DNA from: Planctomycetota bacterium
Lineage (GTDB): Bacteria; Planctomycetota; Phycisphaerae; Phycisphaerales; UBA1924
Direction: 5' to 3'
Assembly: GCA_023432465.1 (NCBI GenBank)
Contig: JAEYUO010000117.1
Span: 45,630-109,629 of the forward strand
Length of the DNA: 64,000 nucleotides
Shown: in pieces, positions 55,428 to 64,000 of the stretch
Numbering within the stretch: the first letter of the stretch is position 1
How the letters are laid out: every line of letters begins with the position of its first letter
The notes under the pieces: model-generated
Databases searched by the model: none
The model's input: only the letters and a program-made list of their open reading frames with translations
Told to the model about the DNA's origin: nothing
Program-made: the position numbers and the translations under genes

Positions 55428-56786
55428 ATGACCGCCGCGACCAATCAGTCTTCGCACGCATGTACCGCCGTCGTTGGCCTGCAGTGGGGCGACGAGGGGA
55501 AGGGCAAGATCGTTGACCTGCTCGCCCCCTCCTTCGACGCGATCGTGCGATACAACGGCGGCGCCAACGCCGGCCACTCCGTCGTCGTCGGCGGCACGCG
55601 ATACGCCCTCCACCTGGTGCCATCGGGCATTCTCTATCCCGGGAAGCACTCCATCATCGGCAACGGTGTCGTCGTCGACCCGGAAGTGCTGCTCCGCGAG
55701 ATGGATGGCCTTGCGGCGAAGGGCGTCGATGTCTCCGGCCTGGTGATCTCCGATCGCGCCCACGTCGTCATGCCCTATCACAAGGCCGAGGATGAACTGC
55801 GCGAGCGTCTGCTCTCCGAGGCGGGGAACACCCCCACGGCCGGCGAAGTGGGCGCTCCGGAGGAATCCAGTCGCGCCATCGGCACCACCAAGCGCGGCAT
55901 CGGCCCCTGCTACGCCGACAAGGCTCATCGTGCAACCGCTGTGCGCGTCGAGGACCTGCTGCGGCCGGAAGTGCTGAAGCGCCGCCTGCGGCACATCTGC
56001 GCTCTCAAGAACGCCTATCTGAAGGCGATGGGCGGAGAGAAGACCTACACCCCCGAGGAACTCATCGCCTGGGCCCAGCCGATGGGGACACGCCTCGCCC
56101 CGTGCATCAAGGACACGACCTACCTGCTGCACGACATGCTCACCGCGAAGAAACGCATCCTGTTCGAGGGCGCCAACGCCGCGCTGCTCGATGTCGATCA
56201 TGGCACGCACCCATTTGTCACATCGTCCTCCACGACGGTCCTCGGCATCCCCGCCGGCACCGGGGTCCCCGGATCGCGGATCGGCAGCGTCATCGGTGTC
56301 GTCAAGGCCTATTCCACCCGCGTCGGTAACGGCCCCATGGTGACCGAGCAGATCAACGCCGTCGGAGATCGCATCCGCGAACGCGGCCGCGAGTTCGGCA
56401 CAACCACCGGCCGCCCGCGCCGAGTCGGGTGGCTTGACCTGGTCGCTGTCCGATACTCCGCGATGCTCAACGGAGTGTCGTCTCTGGCCGTGATGCTTGT
56501 CGATGTGCTTTCGGGCCTGGACGAACTGCGGGTCTGCACCGCCTACAAGCTCGCCGGCGGCATTGTCACAGGCCGCTTCCCGCCCGATGCCGACATCCTC
56601 AGTGCGGCGGAGCCGGTCTACGAGACCCTCCCCGGCTTCAGCGAGGACATCACCGCCGTCCGGTCGCGTGCCCAGCTCCCCGCCAATGCCCGCAGGTATC
56701 TCGATCTCATCGAGCGTTTCGTGGGCGTGCCCATCTCCCACGTCAGCGTCGGTCCCGATCGTGCCCAGACCATCATCGGCGACTGA
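55428..56786 (+). CDS. purA: Adenylosuccinate synthetase
   Basis: 452 residues from the ATG at 55428, after a GGGAGAGG box. The GTP-binding P-loop is VVGLQWGDEGKGKIVDLLAP, and NGGANAGHSVVVGG gives the IMP and catalytic His region. GTTKRGIGPCYADKAHRA, FEGANAALLDVDHGTHPFVT and TTTGRPRRVGWLDLVAVRYS follow in the family order. It condenses IMP with aspartate using GTP, the first step to AMP. A short Ser/Thr-rich N-terminal extension of about 10 residues precedes the core. Together with purL at 34749 it shows dispersed purine genes rather than a pur operon. Confidence 0.97.
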   Translation: MTAATNQSSHACTAVVGLQWGDEGKGKIVDLLAPSFDAIVRYNGGANAGHSVVVGGTRYALHLVPSGILYPGKHSIIGNGVVVDPEVLLREMDGLAAKGVDVSGLVISDRAHVVMPYHKAEDELRERLLSEAGNTPTAGEVGAPEESSRAIGTTKRGIGPCYADKAHRATAVRVEDLLRPEVLKRRLRHICALKNAYLKAMGGEKTYTPEELIAWAQPMGTRLAPCIKDTTYLLHDMLTAKKRILFEGANAALLDVDHGTHPFVTSSSTTVLGIPAGTGVPGSRIGSVIGVVKAYSTRVGNGPMVTEQINAVGDRIRERGREFGTTTGRPRRVGWLDLVAVRYSAMLNGVSSLAVMLVDVLSGLDELRVCTAYKLAGGIVTGRFPPDADILSAAEPVYETLPGFSEDITAVRSRAQLPANARRYLDLIERFVGVPISHVSVGPDRAQTIIGD

Positions 56787-56903
56787 GTACGATCATCCGC
56801 TCCACGTCTTGGAAACCCACGCCCGCCGCGTCCGAACAACCTAAGCGGCGAACCTTCCCCGCTCACAGTCGTACGTCCCGGGAGCGACAGATTCCGGGCA
56901 CAC

Positions 56904-57824
56904 ATGGTTCGCATCGACCACCCGCGATCAGCTCACCTCGCAATGCCGGACTCAGCAGCCATACCCCAGTCTGATAAGGCCCACGCCGAGGCGAGCGCGA
57001 GCCCATTTGCCGACGATCCCGCTGCAATCGCGATCGTGCAGCAGATGCGCAAGCGGTCTCCCAAGGCCGATCCGCTTGCACGCCTGCCCGATGTTCATCC
57101 CGAACGCATTCCGCGACATATCGCGATCATCATGGACGGCAACGGACGGTGGGCCAACCAGCGCGGCTTCCCGCGGGCATTCGGCCACCGCAACGGTGTC
57201 GCCGCGGTCCGCTCGGTGCTTGAAGAGTGCGGCAAACTCGGGATCGAGGTCCTCACCCTCTACTCGTTCTCGATCGAGAACTGGAAGCGCCCCGCGGATG
57301 AGGTCCAGGGCCTCATGGATCTCTACACCAACTATCTCGACGGAGAGCTCGACCGGCTCATGCGGGAGAACATCCGCTTCCGTCAGCTCGGCCGCAGAGA
57401 GGGGCTGCCCCCCGCAGTCCTTGAAACGGTCGACCGCATCGCCGCCAAGACGGCCGGAAACACCGGCGCAACGCTCTGCCTCGCCGTGAACTACGGCGCC
57501 CGCGCCGAGATCGTCGATGCCTGCCGCGAGATCGCCGCTCAGGTCGCCGCGGGCACGCTCTCGGTGGATGCCATCACGCCCGACACCATCGCCGCGCACC
57601 TCTACACCGCCGGACTCCCGGACCCGGACCTGCTCATCCGAACCGCCGGGGAGATGCGTGTGAGCAACTACCTGCTCTGGCAGATTTCCTACGCAGAGCT
57701 GCACGTCACTCCGGTCCTTTGGCCGGACTTTGGTATCGCGGACCTCCACGCCGCCATCCGCGACTATGCCGGCCGCTCCCGCCGCTTCGGCGGTCTGGAA
57801 GACGCGACGCAGTCGTCGCGATGA
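56904..57824 (+). CDS. uppS: Isoprenyl (undecaprenyl) diphosphate synthase
   Basis: 306 residues from the ATG at 56904; the ATG at 56943 (MPDSAAI) is an alternative. The cis-prenyltransferase core is HIAIIMDGNGRWANQRGFPR with the catalytic Asp, FGHRNGVAAVRSVLEECGKL, TLYSFSIENWKRPADEV and DLLIRTAGEMRVSNYLLWQI. It makes the C55 lipid carrier for peptidoglycan and surface polymers from isopentenyl diphosphate. The N-terminus has ~70 extra residues before the core, partly acidic and Ala-rich, longer than usual. It is followed after 39 bases by cdsA, a common gene pair. Confidence 0.95.
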   Translation: MVRIDHPRSAHLAMPDSAAIPQSDKAHAEASASPFADDPAAIAIVQQMRKRSPKADPLARLPDVHPERIPRHIAIIMDGNGRWANQRGFPRAFGHRNGVAAVRSVLEECGKLGIEVLTLYSFSIENWKRPADEVQGLMDLYTNYLDGELDRLMRENIRFRQLGRREGLPPAVLETVDRIAAKTAGNTGATLCLAVNYGARAEIVDACREIAAQVAAGTLSVDAITPDTIAAHLYTAGLPDPDLLIRTAGEMRVSNYLLWQISYAELHVTPVLWPDFGIADLHAAIRDYAGRSRRFGGLEDATQSSR

Positions 57825-57863
57825 CGCCCGCACTCCGGTCCGGCCTCTGCTAACCTCTGACCC

Positions 57864-58787
57864 GTGCTCAAACACCGACTCCTCCTTGGTCCGGTCTTCA
57901 TCGCCGCGTTCATCGGCCTGCTCTGGCTCGATGAGTGGCTCGACCGGCAGCCCTGCCCAACCGGCCTTGGTTGGCTCTGCTCCGATGGCACGGGCACGCT
58001 CCCGCCGGCGCTGGTGCTCTTCCTCATCGGGCTCGTCCTTGTCTCGATCGCCGCCAGGGAACTCGGACGCATCTTTCACGCAGGCGGCGTCGCGGCCTCC
58101 AGGCGATGGATGTCCATCGCCGCGATCGCCGGTCTCGCGGTTTCCGCCGCCCTCCCGGCGGAACTTTCCTCCGCCCGTTCCGTCGCCCTCGTTGCCAGTT
58201 GCGGGGCGTTGGTGCTCATCGGCTCGCTCCTCTGGCACATCCGCGATCGAGAACTCCACGGCGCCACCGCGGCCGCGGGCGCTTCCATGTTCGCCTTCGT
58301 CTACCTCGGTCTGATGTTCGGGTTCATGCTGGCGATCCGCCGCGAGCACTCTGCCTGGCTCCTGCTCTCCATCGTCGCGATCACAAAGTCCTGCGACACG
58401 GCCGCCTACTTCACGGGCAAGTCAATCGGTCGCCACAAGTTGATCCTCTGGATCAGCCCCGGCAAGACGTGGGAGGGCCTTGCTGGCGGGGTGATTGGTG
58501 CCGCCCTTGTCGCCGTGCTCTGTTCGTGGCTGCTCAGGACCTACGGCGATCCCTCCGGCCCCCTCGCCGGAACAACCTGGTGGCTCGCCGCGGCCTTCGG
58601 GGGCCTGCTCGCCCTCGCGGGCCAGGCCGGCGATCTGCTTGCATCCGTGCTCAAGCGGGATGCCGGAATCAAGGACTCCGGTCGCATCCCAGGCTTTGGC
58701 GGCATCCTCGACATGATCGATTCGCTGCTCGTGGTCGCGCCGATCGCCTACTGGCTCATCGGCTCCATCAGCGGAATGAAGGCTTGA
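57864..58787 (+). CDS. cdsA: Phosphatidate cytidylyltransferase
   Basis: 307 residues from a GTG at 57864. Eight or so membrane spans are visible. The CdsA signature region has KSCDTAAYFTGKSIGRHKLI, then WISPGKTWEGLAGGVIGAAL, GQAGDLLASVLKRDAGIKDS and GRIPGFGGILDMIDSLLVVA. The last two make up the conserved C-terminal motif with the metal-binding Asp residues. It forms CDP-diacylglycerol from phosphatidate and CTP, the branch point of phospholipid synthesis. The uppS-cdsA order is common across bacteria. Confidence 0.95.
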   Translation: MLKHRLLLGPVFIAAFIGLLWLDEWLDRQPCPTGLGWLCSDGTGTLPPALVLFLIGLVLVSIAARELGRIFHAGGVAASRRWMSIAAIAGLAVSAALPAELSSARSVALVASCGALVLIGSLLWHIRDRELHGATAAAGASMFAFVYLGLMFGFMLAIRREHSAWLLLSIVAITKSCDTAAYFTGKSIGRHKLILWISPGKTWEGLAGGVIGAALVAVLCSWLLRTYGDPSGPLAGTTWWLAAAFGGLLALAGQAGDLLASVLKRDAGIKDSGRIPGFGGILDMIDSLLVVAPIAYWLIGSISGMKA

Positions 58788-58995
58788 ATCTCGCCGCCCG
58801 CGGGCGGATGGAACACGAACAACTTGCGACCGGCTTGGCCCGACTCCGCCGCAACCGGCCGCCCACACCCAACCGTCCGACGTTTCCGTCGGATTCTTTG
58901 CCCTCTCTCACGATCGCGCGTGCCAACGCCCGGTGTGCGGTGTATAGTTCAGTCGTTCGGTTTGATGACATTCCGCGATCCTTCGGGGCGACTGC

Positions 58996-59796
58996 ATGAG
59001 CCTTACCAAGCAGCTCCTTGACCTATTCCGAGTCGACAAACAGCTCCGTGGCCTGAGGCATCGCCTCGAGGCAGCGGAGCGTTTTCTTTCCCAGCAGCAG
59101 GCACAACTCGCCGACCTTGAACGCACCCGGACCGATCTCACGGGGCAGGTGCGTCAGTTGCGAGCCAGCGCATCCAACGATGAGGGCGAAGCCCAGCGTC
59201 TGGAAACGCGCATGGCCGCGATCCGCGAGCAGATGAACCAGACGAAGACCGCCAAGGAGTACCAGGCGCTCGTCACCGAGATCAACACCTTCAAGGCCCA
59301 GAAGGCCGAGTGCGAAGAGCGTGCCCTCGAGGCCATGACCCGGATCCAGCAGTCCGAAGCCCAGTTGAAGGACACCGAGGGTCAGTTCGCGGAACGCACG
59401 AAGATTGTCGAGAAGGCCGCGAAGGACCGCGAGGAGCGGGCGGTCGAGATCAAGGACCGCGTCGCCGAACTGACCGCCCAGCGTCAGGAGCTCGCCGGGG
59501 CCATCCCCGCTTCCAGTCTCAACGAGTTCGAACTGCTCGTCAAGGCGCGCGGCGATGACGCCATGGCCCATATCGAGATGATCGACCGCCGCGCTCACGA
59601 GGGCTCCTGCTCCGCGTGCATGATGGCGATCCCCGTCGAGTCCCTCAGCGCGCTCATGACGGGCAAGCTCACCCGCTGCCCCTCGTGCCGGTGCTACCTC
59701 TTCATCGAGGAGAGCATCATGAACCAGCCCGAGGAGCCCCGGAAGCGCAAGACCTCGAAGAAGAAGGCCGCCAAGGAAGAAGTCGCCAAGACCTGA
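58996..59796 (+). CDS. Coiled-coil protein with C-terminal C4 zinc ribbon (CT398-like)
   Basis: 266 residues from the ATG at 58996. The first ~180 residues are a long coiled coil with heptad-like Leu, Gln and Glu runs (LGLRHRLEAAERFLSQQQAQ-like, TRMAAIREQMNQTKTAKEYQ). The zinc ribbon has GSCSACMMAIPVESL and LTRCPSCRCYLFIEE, four Cys in two C-x2-C pairs. A Lys-rich tail follows (RKRKTSKKKAAKEE), which may bind nucleic acid. The architecture matches the zf-RING_7/CT398 family, whose role is poorly defined. A TATAGT at about 58946 could be the -10 of its promoter. The gene is flanked by cdsA and a glycosyltransferase gene. Confidence 0.85.
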   Translation: MSLTKQLLDLFRVDKQLRGLRHRLEAAERFLSQQQAQLADLERTRTDLTGQVRQLRASASNDEGEAQRLETRMAAIREQMNQTKTAKEYQALVTEINTFKAQKAECEERALEAMTRIQQSEAQLKDTEGQFAERTKIVEKAAKDREERAVEIKDRVAELTAQRQELAGAIPASSLNEFELLVKARGDDAMAHIEMIDRRAHEGSCSACMMAIPVESLSALMTGKLTRCPSCRCYLFIEESIMNQPEEPRKRKTSKKKAAKEEVAKT

Positions 59797-59842
59797 CCCC
59801 GGCCTTCCCCGCGGAGCACGGCTTTCCACTACGCTTTGCACT

Positions 59843-61321
59843 GTGCGCAGAGCGATGGCTCATCCAACCCTCCTTCGATACTCCCACGCGGCAATCCCCG
59901 CGATGGTTGCGCTCGCCCTGTGCATCCCCGGCCTCTCGCAGGGTGCACTGGCGACCGACACCGCGTGGTACACCGCCATCGCCATTCAGGCCTGGCACGG
60001 TGCAGCTTCCGGCGACATCGGCGCGCTCTGGACCCTCGAAGGTGTGGCGGGCCAGCCATACTTCAACAAGCCGCCCCTCGCGTTCTGGCTCAACGGGCTG
60101 CCGCTCGCGGCTCTCGGACCGACGGTCCTCGCCTCCCGACTTGGCAGCGTGCTTGCCTGTGTGCTGTGTGTCCTGGCGATCTCCCGTCTGGGACGCTTGC
60201 TCGCGGGCCGCACGGTGGGCCTCAGCGCGGGACTCGTGCTCGCCCTGACGCTCGAGTTCATCCGTCACAGCCACGCATTCTCGCTCGATCTCTGGATGAC
60301 GCTCTTCGTCACCCTCGCGGGCTGCTCCGCTGCCGCCGCACATGCCGGCGATCAACCCCGGCGCCTCGCCTTCGCGGGCATCTGGATCGGCCTCGCCCTG
60401 CTCGTCAAACCCCTCGTGCCGCTGCTCGCCTTCCCGCTGCTCGCCGCATGGCTTCTCGCGATCGGTCGCACCCGCTGGCTCGGGTGGCTCGCCGCTTCAG
60501 TCGTGGTCGCGGCGGCTGTCGCCGCGCCCTGGCACCTGTCGATGTGGTTCCTCCACGGCGAGGCCTTCACCGCGCAGTACTTCGGTCGCGAGATCATCGA
60601 CCGCGCTGCCGCGGGGCCCGTTGCAGACTTCAACAAAGGCAGCGCAAGCCCGCTGTACTACGTCCCTGTCCTGCTTTCGTCCTATTGGCCGTGGCTCGCA
60701 ACCTTCCTCCTCGCGATGGTCGCGTTGGTGCGCCGTGAGGGAACCCCACGCACACGCGACACCCTCCTGCTCGCCGCGATCTGGTGCCTGGGGTGGGTCG
60801 CGCTGCTCTCGATCTTCCCCGACAAGCGGCCGCGATACCTGCTCATCGCCTATCCCATCGCCGCACTCGCAAGCGCGGCGATGCTCACCCGACTTGCCCC
60901 GCTCCCGGTCCGCCGGTTCTGGCGCACAACCCTCCGATGGGTGCCCCCGATCGCCATCGTTGCCGCAATCGTCATTGCACTCGCACCGGTCCGCCTGCAC
61001 CGCTCCGAATCGCCTCAGTGGGCCGCGCTCTTCGCGTGGCTCCGCGATCAGGGCAATCCGCCGCTCATGGCCGGCGGCCTCGCCCCGCAGCGTTCTGCAC
61101 AGGTGTTCCTGGCAACGGGCAGGTGGCCCATCCCCACGCGATCCGTCTCCGGCGAGACCCTCGCCGATCCCGCGGCAGGCGTGTTCATCCTCTACCACCG
61201 GCGCGACGGGCTCTCCCCCGGACCAAGCGAAACCGAAGTGTTCACATCGGACAGTCTGACCGTTACCCGGCTCGACTCCCCCCCGTGGACGCCCGTCCCG
61301 ACACCGGATCCCGGCGAGTGA
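59843..61321 (+). CDS. GT39/ArnT-like membrane glycosyltransferase
   Basis: 492 residues from a GTG at 59843; the ATG at 59855 is equally possible. At least nine membrane spans are seen. The first periplasmic loop has ATDTAWYTAIAIQAWHG and GQPYFNKPPLAFWLNGLPLA. The Asp near the start and the NKPPL(A/W)FW segment are the marks of the ArnT/PMT-like GT-C fold, which uses polyprenyl-phosphate sugars. DKRPRYLLIAYPIAALASA marks the usual late element. It probably transfers a sugar to lipid A, a protein or a surface glycan. The acceptor is unknown. It converges with ruvB, one base between the stops. Confidence 0.9.
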   Translation: MRRAMAHPTLLRYSHAAIPAMVALALCIPGLSQGALATDTAWYTAIAIQAWHGAASGDIGALWTLEGVAGQPYFNKPPLAFWLNGLPLAALGPTVLASRLGSVLACVLCVLAISRLGRLLAGRTVGLSAGLVLALTLEFIRHSHAFSLDLWMTLFVTLAGCSAAAAHAGDQPRRLAFAGIWIGLALLVKPLVPLLAFPLLAAWLLAIGRTRWLGWLAASVVVAAAVAAPWHLSMWFLHGEAFTAQYFGREIIDRAAAGPVADFNKGSASPLYYVPVLLSSYWPWLATFLLAMVALVRREGTPRTRDTLLLAAIWCLGWVALLSIFPDKRPRYLLIAYPIAALASAAMLTRLAPLPVRRFWRTTLRWVPPIAIVAAIVIALAPVRLHRSESPQWAALFAWLRDQGNPPLMAGGLAPQRSAQVFLATGRWPIPTRSVSGETLADPAAGVFILYHRRDGLSPGPSETEVFTSDSLTVTRLDSPPWTPVPTPDPGE

Positions 61322-61322
61322 C

Positions 61323-62378
61323 TCACCCTTCGAACAACTCGCTCGCGTTCACGCTCCGCCCCGTCCCCGGCATGCCGATGTGCGCTGCGCCCGCTGGCGT
61401 GAGCATCCTGCCGCGCCGCGTCCTCGCCAGGAAACCGATCTGCAGCAGGTACGGCTCGACCACATCTTCAAGCGTCCCGGCATCCTGATTCAGCGTCGCC
61501 GCGACTGCCTCCAGCCCCACCGGCCCCCCGTCATACACCTTCGCGATCACCCGCAGATACGCCCGGTCCAGATCATCAAGCCCGAGCTGATCGACCCCCT
61601 CAAGCGCGAGCGAGTCCACCACCATCGGCCCGGTCAGCACCCCGTCCCCGCGCACCTGCGCAAAGTCCCGCACACGTCGAAGCAGCCGGTTCGCGATCCG
61701 CGGCGTCCCGCGAGACCTCGCCGCGATCATCGCCAGCGCGCCGCTCCCGCCCGCTTTCGTCTCCTGCTCCGCCCGAACTCCGAGCAACTCGCACGATCGA
61801 GTCAGGATCGTCAGCAACTCAGCCGCCGTGTAGTACCGGAGGTTGTGCGCAATCCCGAACCGGCTCCGTAGCGGCGCGGAAACCAGCCCCGCCCGCGTCG
61901 TCGCCCCGATCAGCGTGAAGGGCTTGACGTTGATCTGCACCGTCTGCGCGTTCAGGCCCGTCTCCATCCGCACATCAATCCGGAAATCCTCCATCGCGGG
62001 ATAGATGAACTCCTCCACCGCGATCGGCAGCCGGTGGATCTCATCGATGAACAGCACATCCCCGTGCTCGACCCGCGTCAAAGCTCCGACAAGATCGGTC
62101 GGCCGCGTGAGGGCCGGCCCGCTTGTCACATGCACCTTGCTCCCCATCTCCTCCGCGATGACGTGCGCAAGAGTCGTCTTCCCCAAGCCCGGCGGGCCGT
62201 GCAGCAGCACGTGCTCCATCGGCTCGCTCCGCGCCTTCACCGCCCGGATCGCGATGTCCAGACGCTCGATCAGATCCGGCTGGCCGATGTACTCGGACAT
62301 CCGCTTGGGGCGCAGCGACCAGTTCCGCTCCTCTGCGAGCGGCTCGGCCACCGGCGAAACCAGTCGTTCTACTGCCAT
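61323..62378 (-). CDS. ruvB: Holliday junction branch migration helicase RuvB
   Basis: 351 residues from the ATG at 62378 (a TTG at 62387 is a less likely start). The family sequence is near textbook: WSLRPKRMSEYIGQPDLIER, Walker A LLHGPPGLGKTTLAHVIAEE, Walker B DVLFIDEIHRLPIAVEEFIY, TLIGATTRAGLVSAPLRSRF with sensor 1 and arginine finger, and RSRGTPRIANRLLRRVRDFA. The winged helix with RTRRGRMLTPAGAAHIG closes the protein. With RuvA and RuvC, neither in the window, it drives branch migration. A GAAC-TCA-GTTC sequence 59-69 bases upstream is not a convincing LexA site. Confidence 0.97.
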   Translation of the reverse strand: MAVERLVSPVAEPLAEERNWSLRPKRMSEYIGQPDLIERLDIAIRAVKARSEPMEHVLLHGPPGLGKTTLAHVIAEEMGSKVHVTSGPALTRPTDLVGALTRVEHGDVLFIDEIHRLPIAVEEFIYPAMEDFRIDVRMETGLNAQTVQINVKPFTLIGATTRAGLVSAPLRSRFGIAHNLRYYTAAELLTILTRSCELLGVRAEQETKAGGSGALAMIAARSRGTPRIANRLLRRVRDFAQVRGDGVLTGPMVVDSLALEGVDQLGLDDLDRAYLRVIAKVYDGGPVGLEAVAATLNQDAGTLEDVVEPYLLQIGFLARTRRGRMLTPAGAAHIGMPGTGRSVNASELFEG

Positions 62379-62440
62379 CCGTGACAACTCTATCGCCGCC
62401 GACCGGCCCGCGAAGCAAACCCGGCCTCAGCCAGGTGAAC

Positions 62441-63907
62441 TCAGTTCTGCTGCGCGGCCGGGCGCTCCCCTCCGCCCTCCCGGCGGCCCCCGCCCGGCTG
62501 ACGTGGCGCCGCAGGCTCCTTCATCTCCCACCTCGGCAGCAGCTCATCCGCGCACGCCAGGTTGTACGCCGTGATCGCCGAGCTCGTGGCCGCTTGCTTC
62601 AGATACTCCGGAATGGCTAAAGACATCGTGTCGAACTGCGTGTGCCACCCACGCCCGTACTCGGCCCGGCCGATCTCGTCCCAGAAGAACCCCGGAACGC
62701 CCTTCCGCACGAAACTCGCATGGTCGGACCCGCCGCTCTGCTGGAAGTCCTCCCCGCCCGGACGGATGTTCACGTTCAGCGGCTTGCCATCAACCGAATC
62801 GAAGAACAGCCCGTTCACCGGCGCGGTCGCCGCGGCCAGCATCGGCGCCATCGTGTCCGTGCAGCCCAGACCGCCCTGATAGTTCGTGCCGCCGTCATCC
62901 ACGAACACCGCCGAGATCTTCGGCAACTGATCCGCGTGCCGCTCCACATACGAGGCCGACCCCAGCAGGCCCTGCTCCTCGCCGGTCCAGAGCACAAACC
63001 GGATCGTCCGGCGCGGCTTCGCGCCCGCGGCCATCAGAATCCGCGCGGCCTCCAGCGTCACGCTCGACCCCGTGCCGTTGTCGGTCGTGCCCTGCGATCC
63101 CGGGCCGTCCCAGGAATCCAAGTGCCCCGAGACGATGATCACTTCGTCCGCCTTGTCCGTGCCGGGGATCTCCGCCACCGTGTTGTACACGGGGAACGGC
63201 CCCGTTGTCAGCGTGTGCGGAAGGTTGAACTCCAGGAACACATCGTCCCCATCCGCAAGTCGCGAGTTCACGTAGTCGTAATCCGGGAGCGACATGCTGA
63301 CTTCAAGGTCGCGAGGCGCATCCTCGGCCTTCGTTTCCCGCCACCGCCGAACGCTCGTTGTCCAGACGCGGTCATCGCGTGACGACGAGACGAACCCCAG
63401 GATCCCAGCCTCCAGATAGGGCTGCAAGTCATCGCGAAGCGACTCAAAACGCTCCGCATCACGTTCCCGGATGCCCATCTCCTCGGTCGAGATGCCGGTC
63501 CGCTCCGCGTGCATCGCCAGAACCCGGTCGCTCATCGACGAGCCCACACCGCGCATGTCCGTGCGTCCCGGCGTCACGATCGCCTTCCGCAACACCCACG
63601 CGCCTTTCAATGTGTCCTTGACGCTCTCAAACTCCTCCACCGACTCCGGCATCCGGACCACATGCCCGCGCGTCGGACCGCTCGTCCCATGCACCCACGC
63701 AAGCGTCGTGAACTGAACATCCCGGACCTTGAGATAGTCCATCTCGGGAGGAGCGGACTCTTCGCCCTCGCCCTCCGAAGCCGCGCCGCGGCCGCCGCGC
63801 TTCGGCCGCGCCAGAAGCACCGCGCCGGTCGATGGTCCCCGGTCAAACCGTGTCGCCACCTCGCCCCATTGATCTAGCAGGGCGTTGAAGAAGTGCAGCA
63901 TCGCCAC
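62441..63907 (-). CDS. M28-family zinc aminopeptidase-like protein, N-terminus uncertain
   Basis: 488 residues if the GTG at 63907 is used; ATG 63901 is near. The M28 metal site is complete: VIIVSGHLDSWDGPGSQGTT with DNGTG, FVLWTGEEQGLLGSASYVE (catalytic Glu and metal Glu), AVFVDDGGTNYQGG and GRGWHTQFDTMS. An inserted PA-like region precedes the core (SFVSSSRDDRVWTTS part). The C-terminus is Gly/Arg-rich (RQPGGGRREGGGERPAAQ). No signal peptide is seen, although the frame is open back to a TGA at about 63975-63977. Family members normally have one, plus a GPRLTGS-like segment that is also missing here. Truncation, frameshift or an alternative start is possible. Confidence 0.8.
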   Translation of the reverse strand: MAMLHFFNALLDQWGEVATRFDRGPSTGAVLLARPKRGGRGAASEGEGEESAPPEMDYLKVRDVQFTTLAWVHGTSGPTRGHVVRMPESVEEFESVKDTLKGAWVLRKAIVTPGRTDMRGVGSSMSDRVLAMHAERTGISTEEMGIRERDAERFESLRDDLQPYLEAGILGFVSSSRDDRVWTTSVRRWRETKAEDAPRDLEVSMSLPDYDYVNSRLADGDDVFLEFNLPHTLTTGPFPVYNTVAEIPGTDKADEVIIVSGHLDSWDGPGSQGTTDNGTGSSVTLEAARILMAAGAKPRRTIRFVLWTGEEQGLLGSASYVERHADQLPKISAVFVDDGGTNYQGGLGCTDTMAPMLAAATAPVNGLFFDSVDGKPLNVNIRPGGEDFQQSGGSDHASFVRKGVPGFFWDEIGRAEYGRGWHTQFDTMSLAIPEYLKQAATSSAITAYNLACADELLPRWEMKEPAAPRQPGGGRREGGGERPAAQQN

Positions 63908-64000
63908 GAGGCGCGGTGAGGCGGCGGCGGGCTGAACTCGCTCGCTGAACGATGATGGAGTCTTGTCGGCGGTGGGTCATGGGGCGAGCAGGTTCTTCAT

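Noticed and set aside
62437..62447. LexA box upstream of ruvB (GAAC-TCA-GTTC)
   Set aside because: Three-base spacer, inside the end of the neighbouring gene, and different from the palindrome at 21904. It is probably chance.

Overview
The window is high-GC bacterial chromosome with short intergenic spaces. It most resembles a planctomycete of the class Phycisphaerae. That assignment is an inference from protein content: a GC-type dockerin-like tail on a secreted cytochrome, a PA14/beta-propeller protein with two DUF1080 domains, a TPR-linked Ser/Thr kinase, a PurL with PurS-like segments at its N-terminus, and many secreted proteins of unknown function. I saw no prophage, transposase, integrase, CRISPR array or rRNA gene, so this is ordinary chromosomal backbone rather than an island.

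Layout. 1-427: start of a ZnuA-type metal-binding lipoprotein or periplasmic protein cut by the window edge. 580-749: a promoter, an unusual tRNA with a Cys anticodon and a long variable arm, and a terminator. 768-13573: a nine-gene minus-strand run for cbb3 cytochrome oxidase and its assembly (ccoNO fusion, ccoQ, ccoP, ccoG, ccoH, a TauE/SafE-like membrane protein, ccoI, ccoS, then a secreted PA14/DUF1080 protein), with an Rrf2-type Fe-S regulator transcribed divergently from its promoter. 13731-18292: a membrane Ser/Thr kinase with TPRs, convergent with an FHA-GAF-PP2C phosphatase. 18329-25257: a secreted beta-propeller/dihaem cytochrome with a dockerin-like tail, a MoxR ATPase, a secreted protein of unknown function and a tiny glycogen-recognition-like protein. 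25342-34693: glutamate dehydrogenase, ribosomal protein S1, a secreted unknown protein and GyrA. 34749-38366: PurL and RNase HI, divergent.

38584-45266 is a type IV pilus/type II secretion-like block: pilT, pilC, a PilV-like pilin, a 959-residue PilX-like protein carrying several Ca-binding-type loops, and a PilW-like pilin. 45273-54: NAD(P)HX dehydratase, a transglutaminase-like protein, TatD, Lgt, a YqaA/DedA-like membrane protein, GalE and an unknown protein. 52649-64000: a YyaL-type thioredoxin-domain protein fused to a DsbD-alpha-like domain, a small zinc ribbon, PurA, UppS, CdsA, a coiled-coil zinc-ribbon protein, a GT39-like glycosyltransferase, RuvB and an M28 peptidase.

How the parts work together: the left third builds and regulates a high-affinity terminal oxidase for low-oxygen respiration. 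The centre holds translation, replication, nitrogen and purine functions. The right half is dominated by cell-envelope work: pilus assembly, lipoprotein lipidation, undecaprenyl and phospholipid precursors, UDP-sugar supply and thiol chemistry. The most unusual items are the class II-like tRNA with a Cys anticodon, the giant Ca-loop pilin-like protein in the pilus operon, the PurS-PurS-PurL arrangement, the YyaL-DsbD fusion and the fully interlocked cbb3 operon with a monohaem CcoP.
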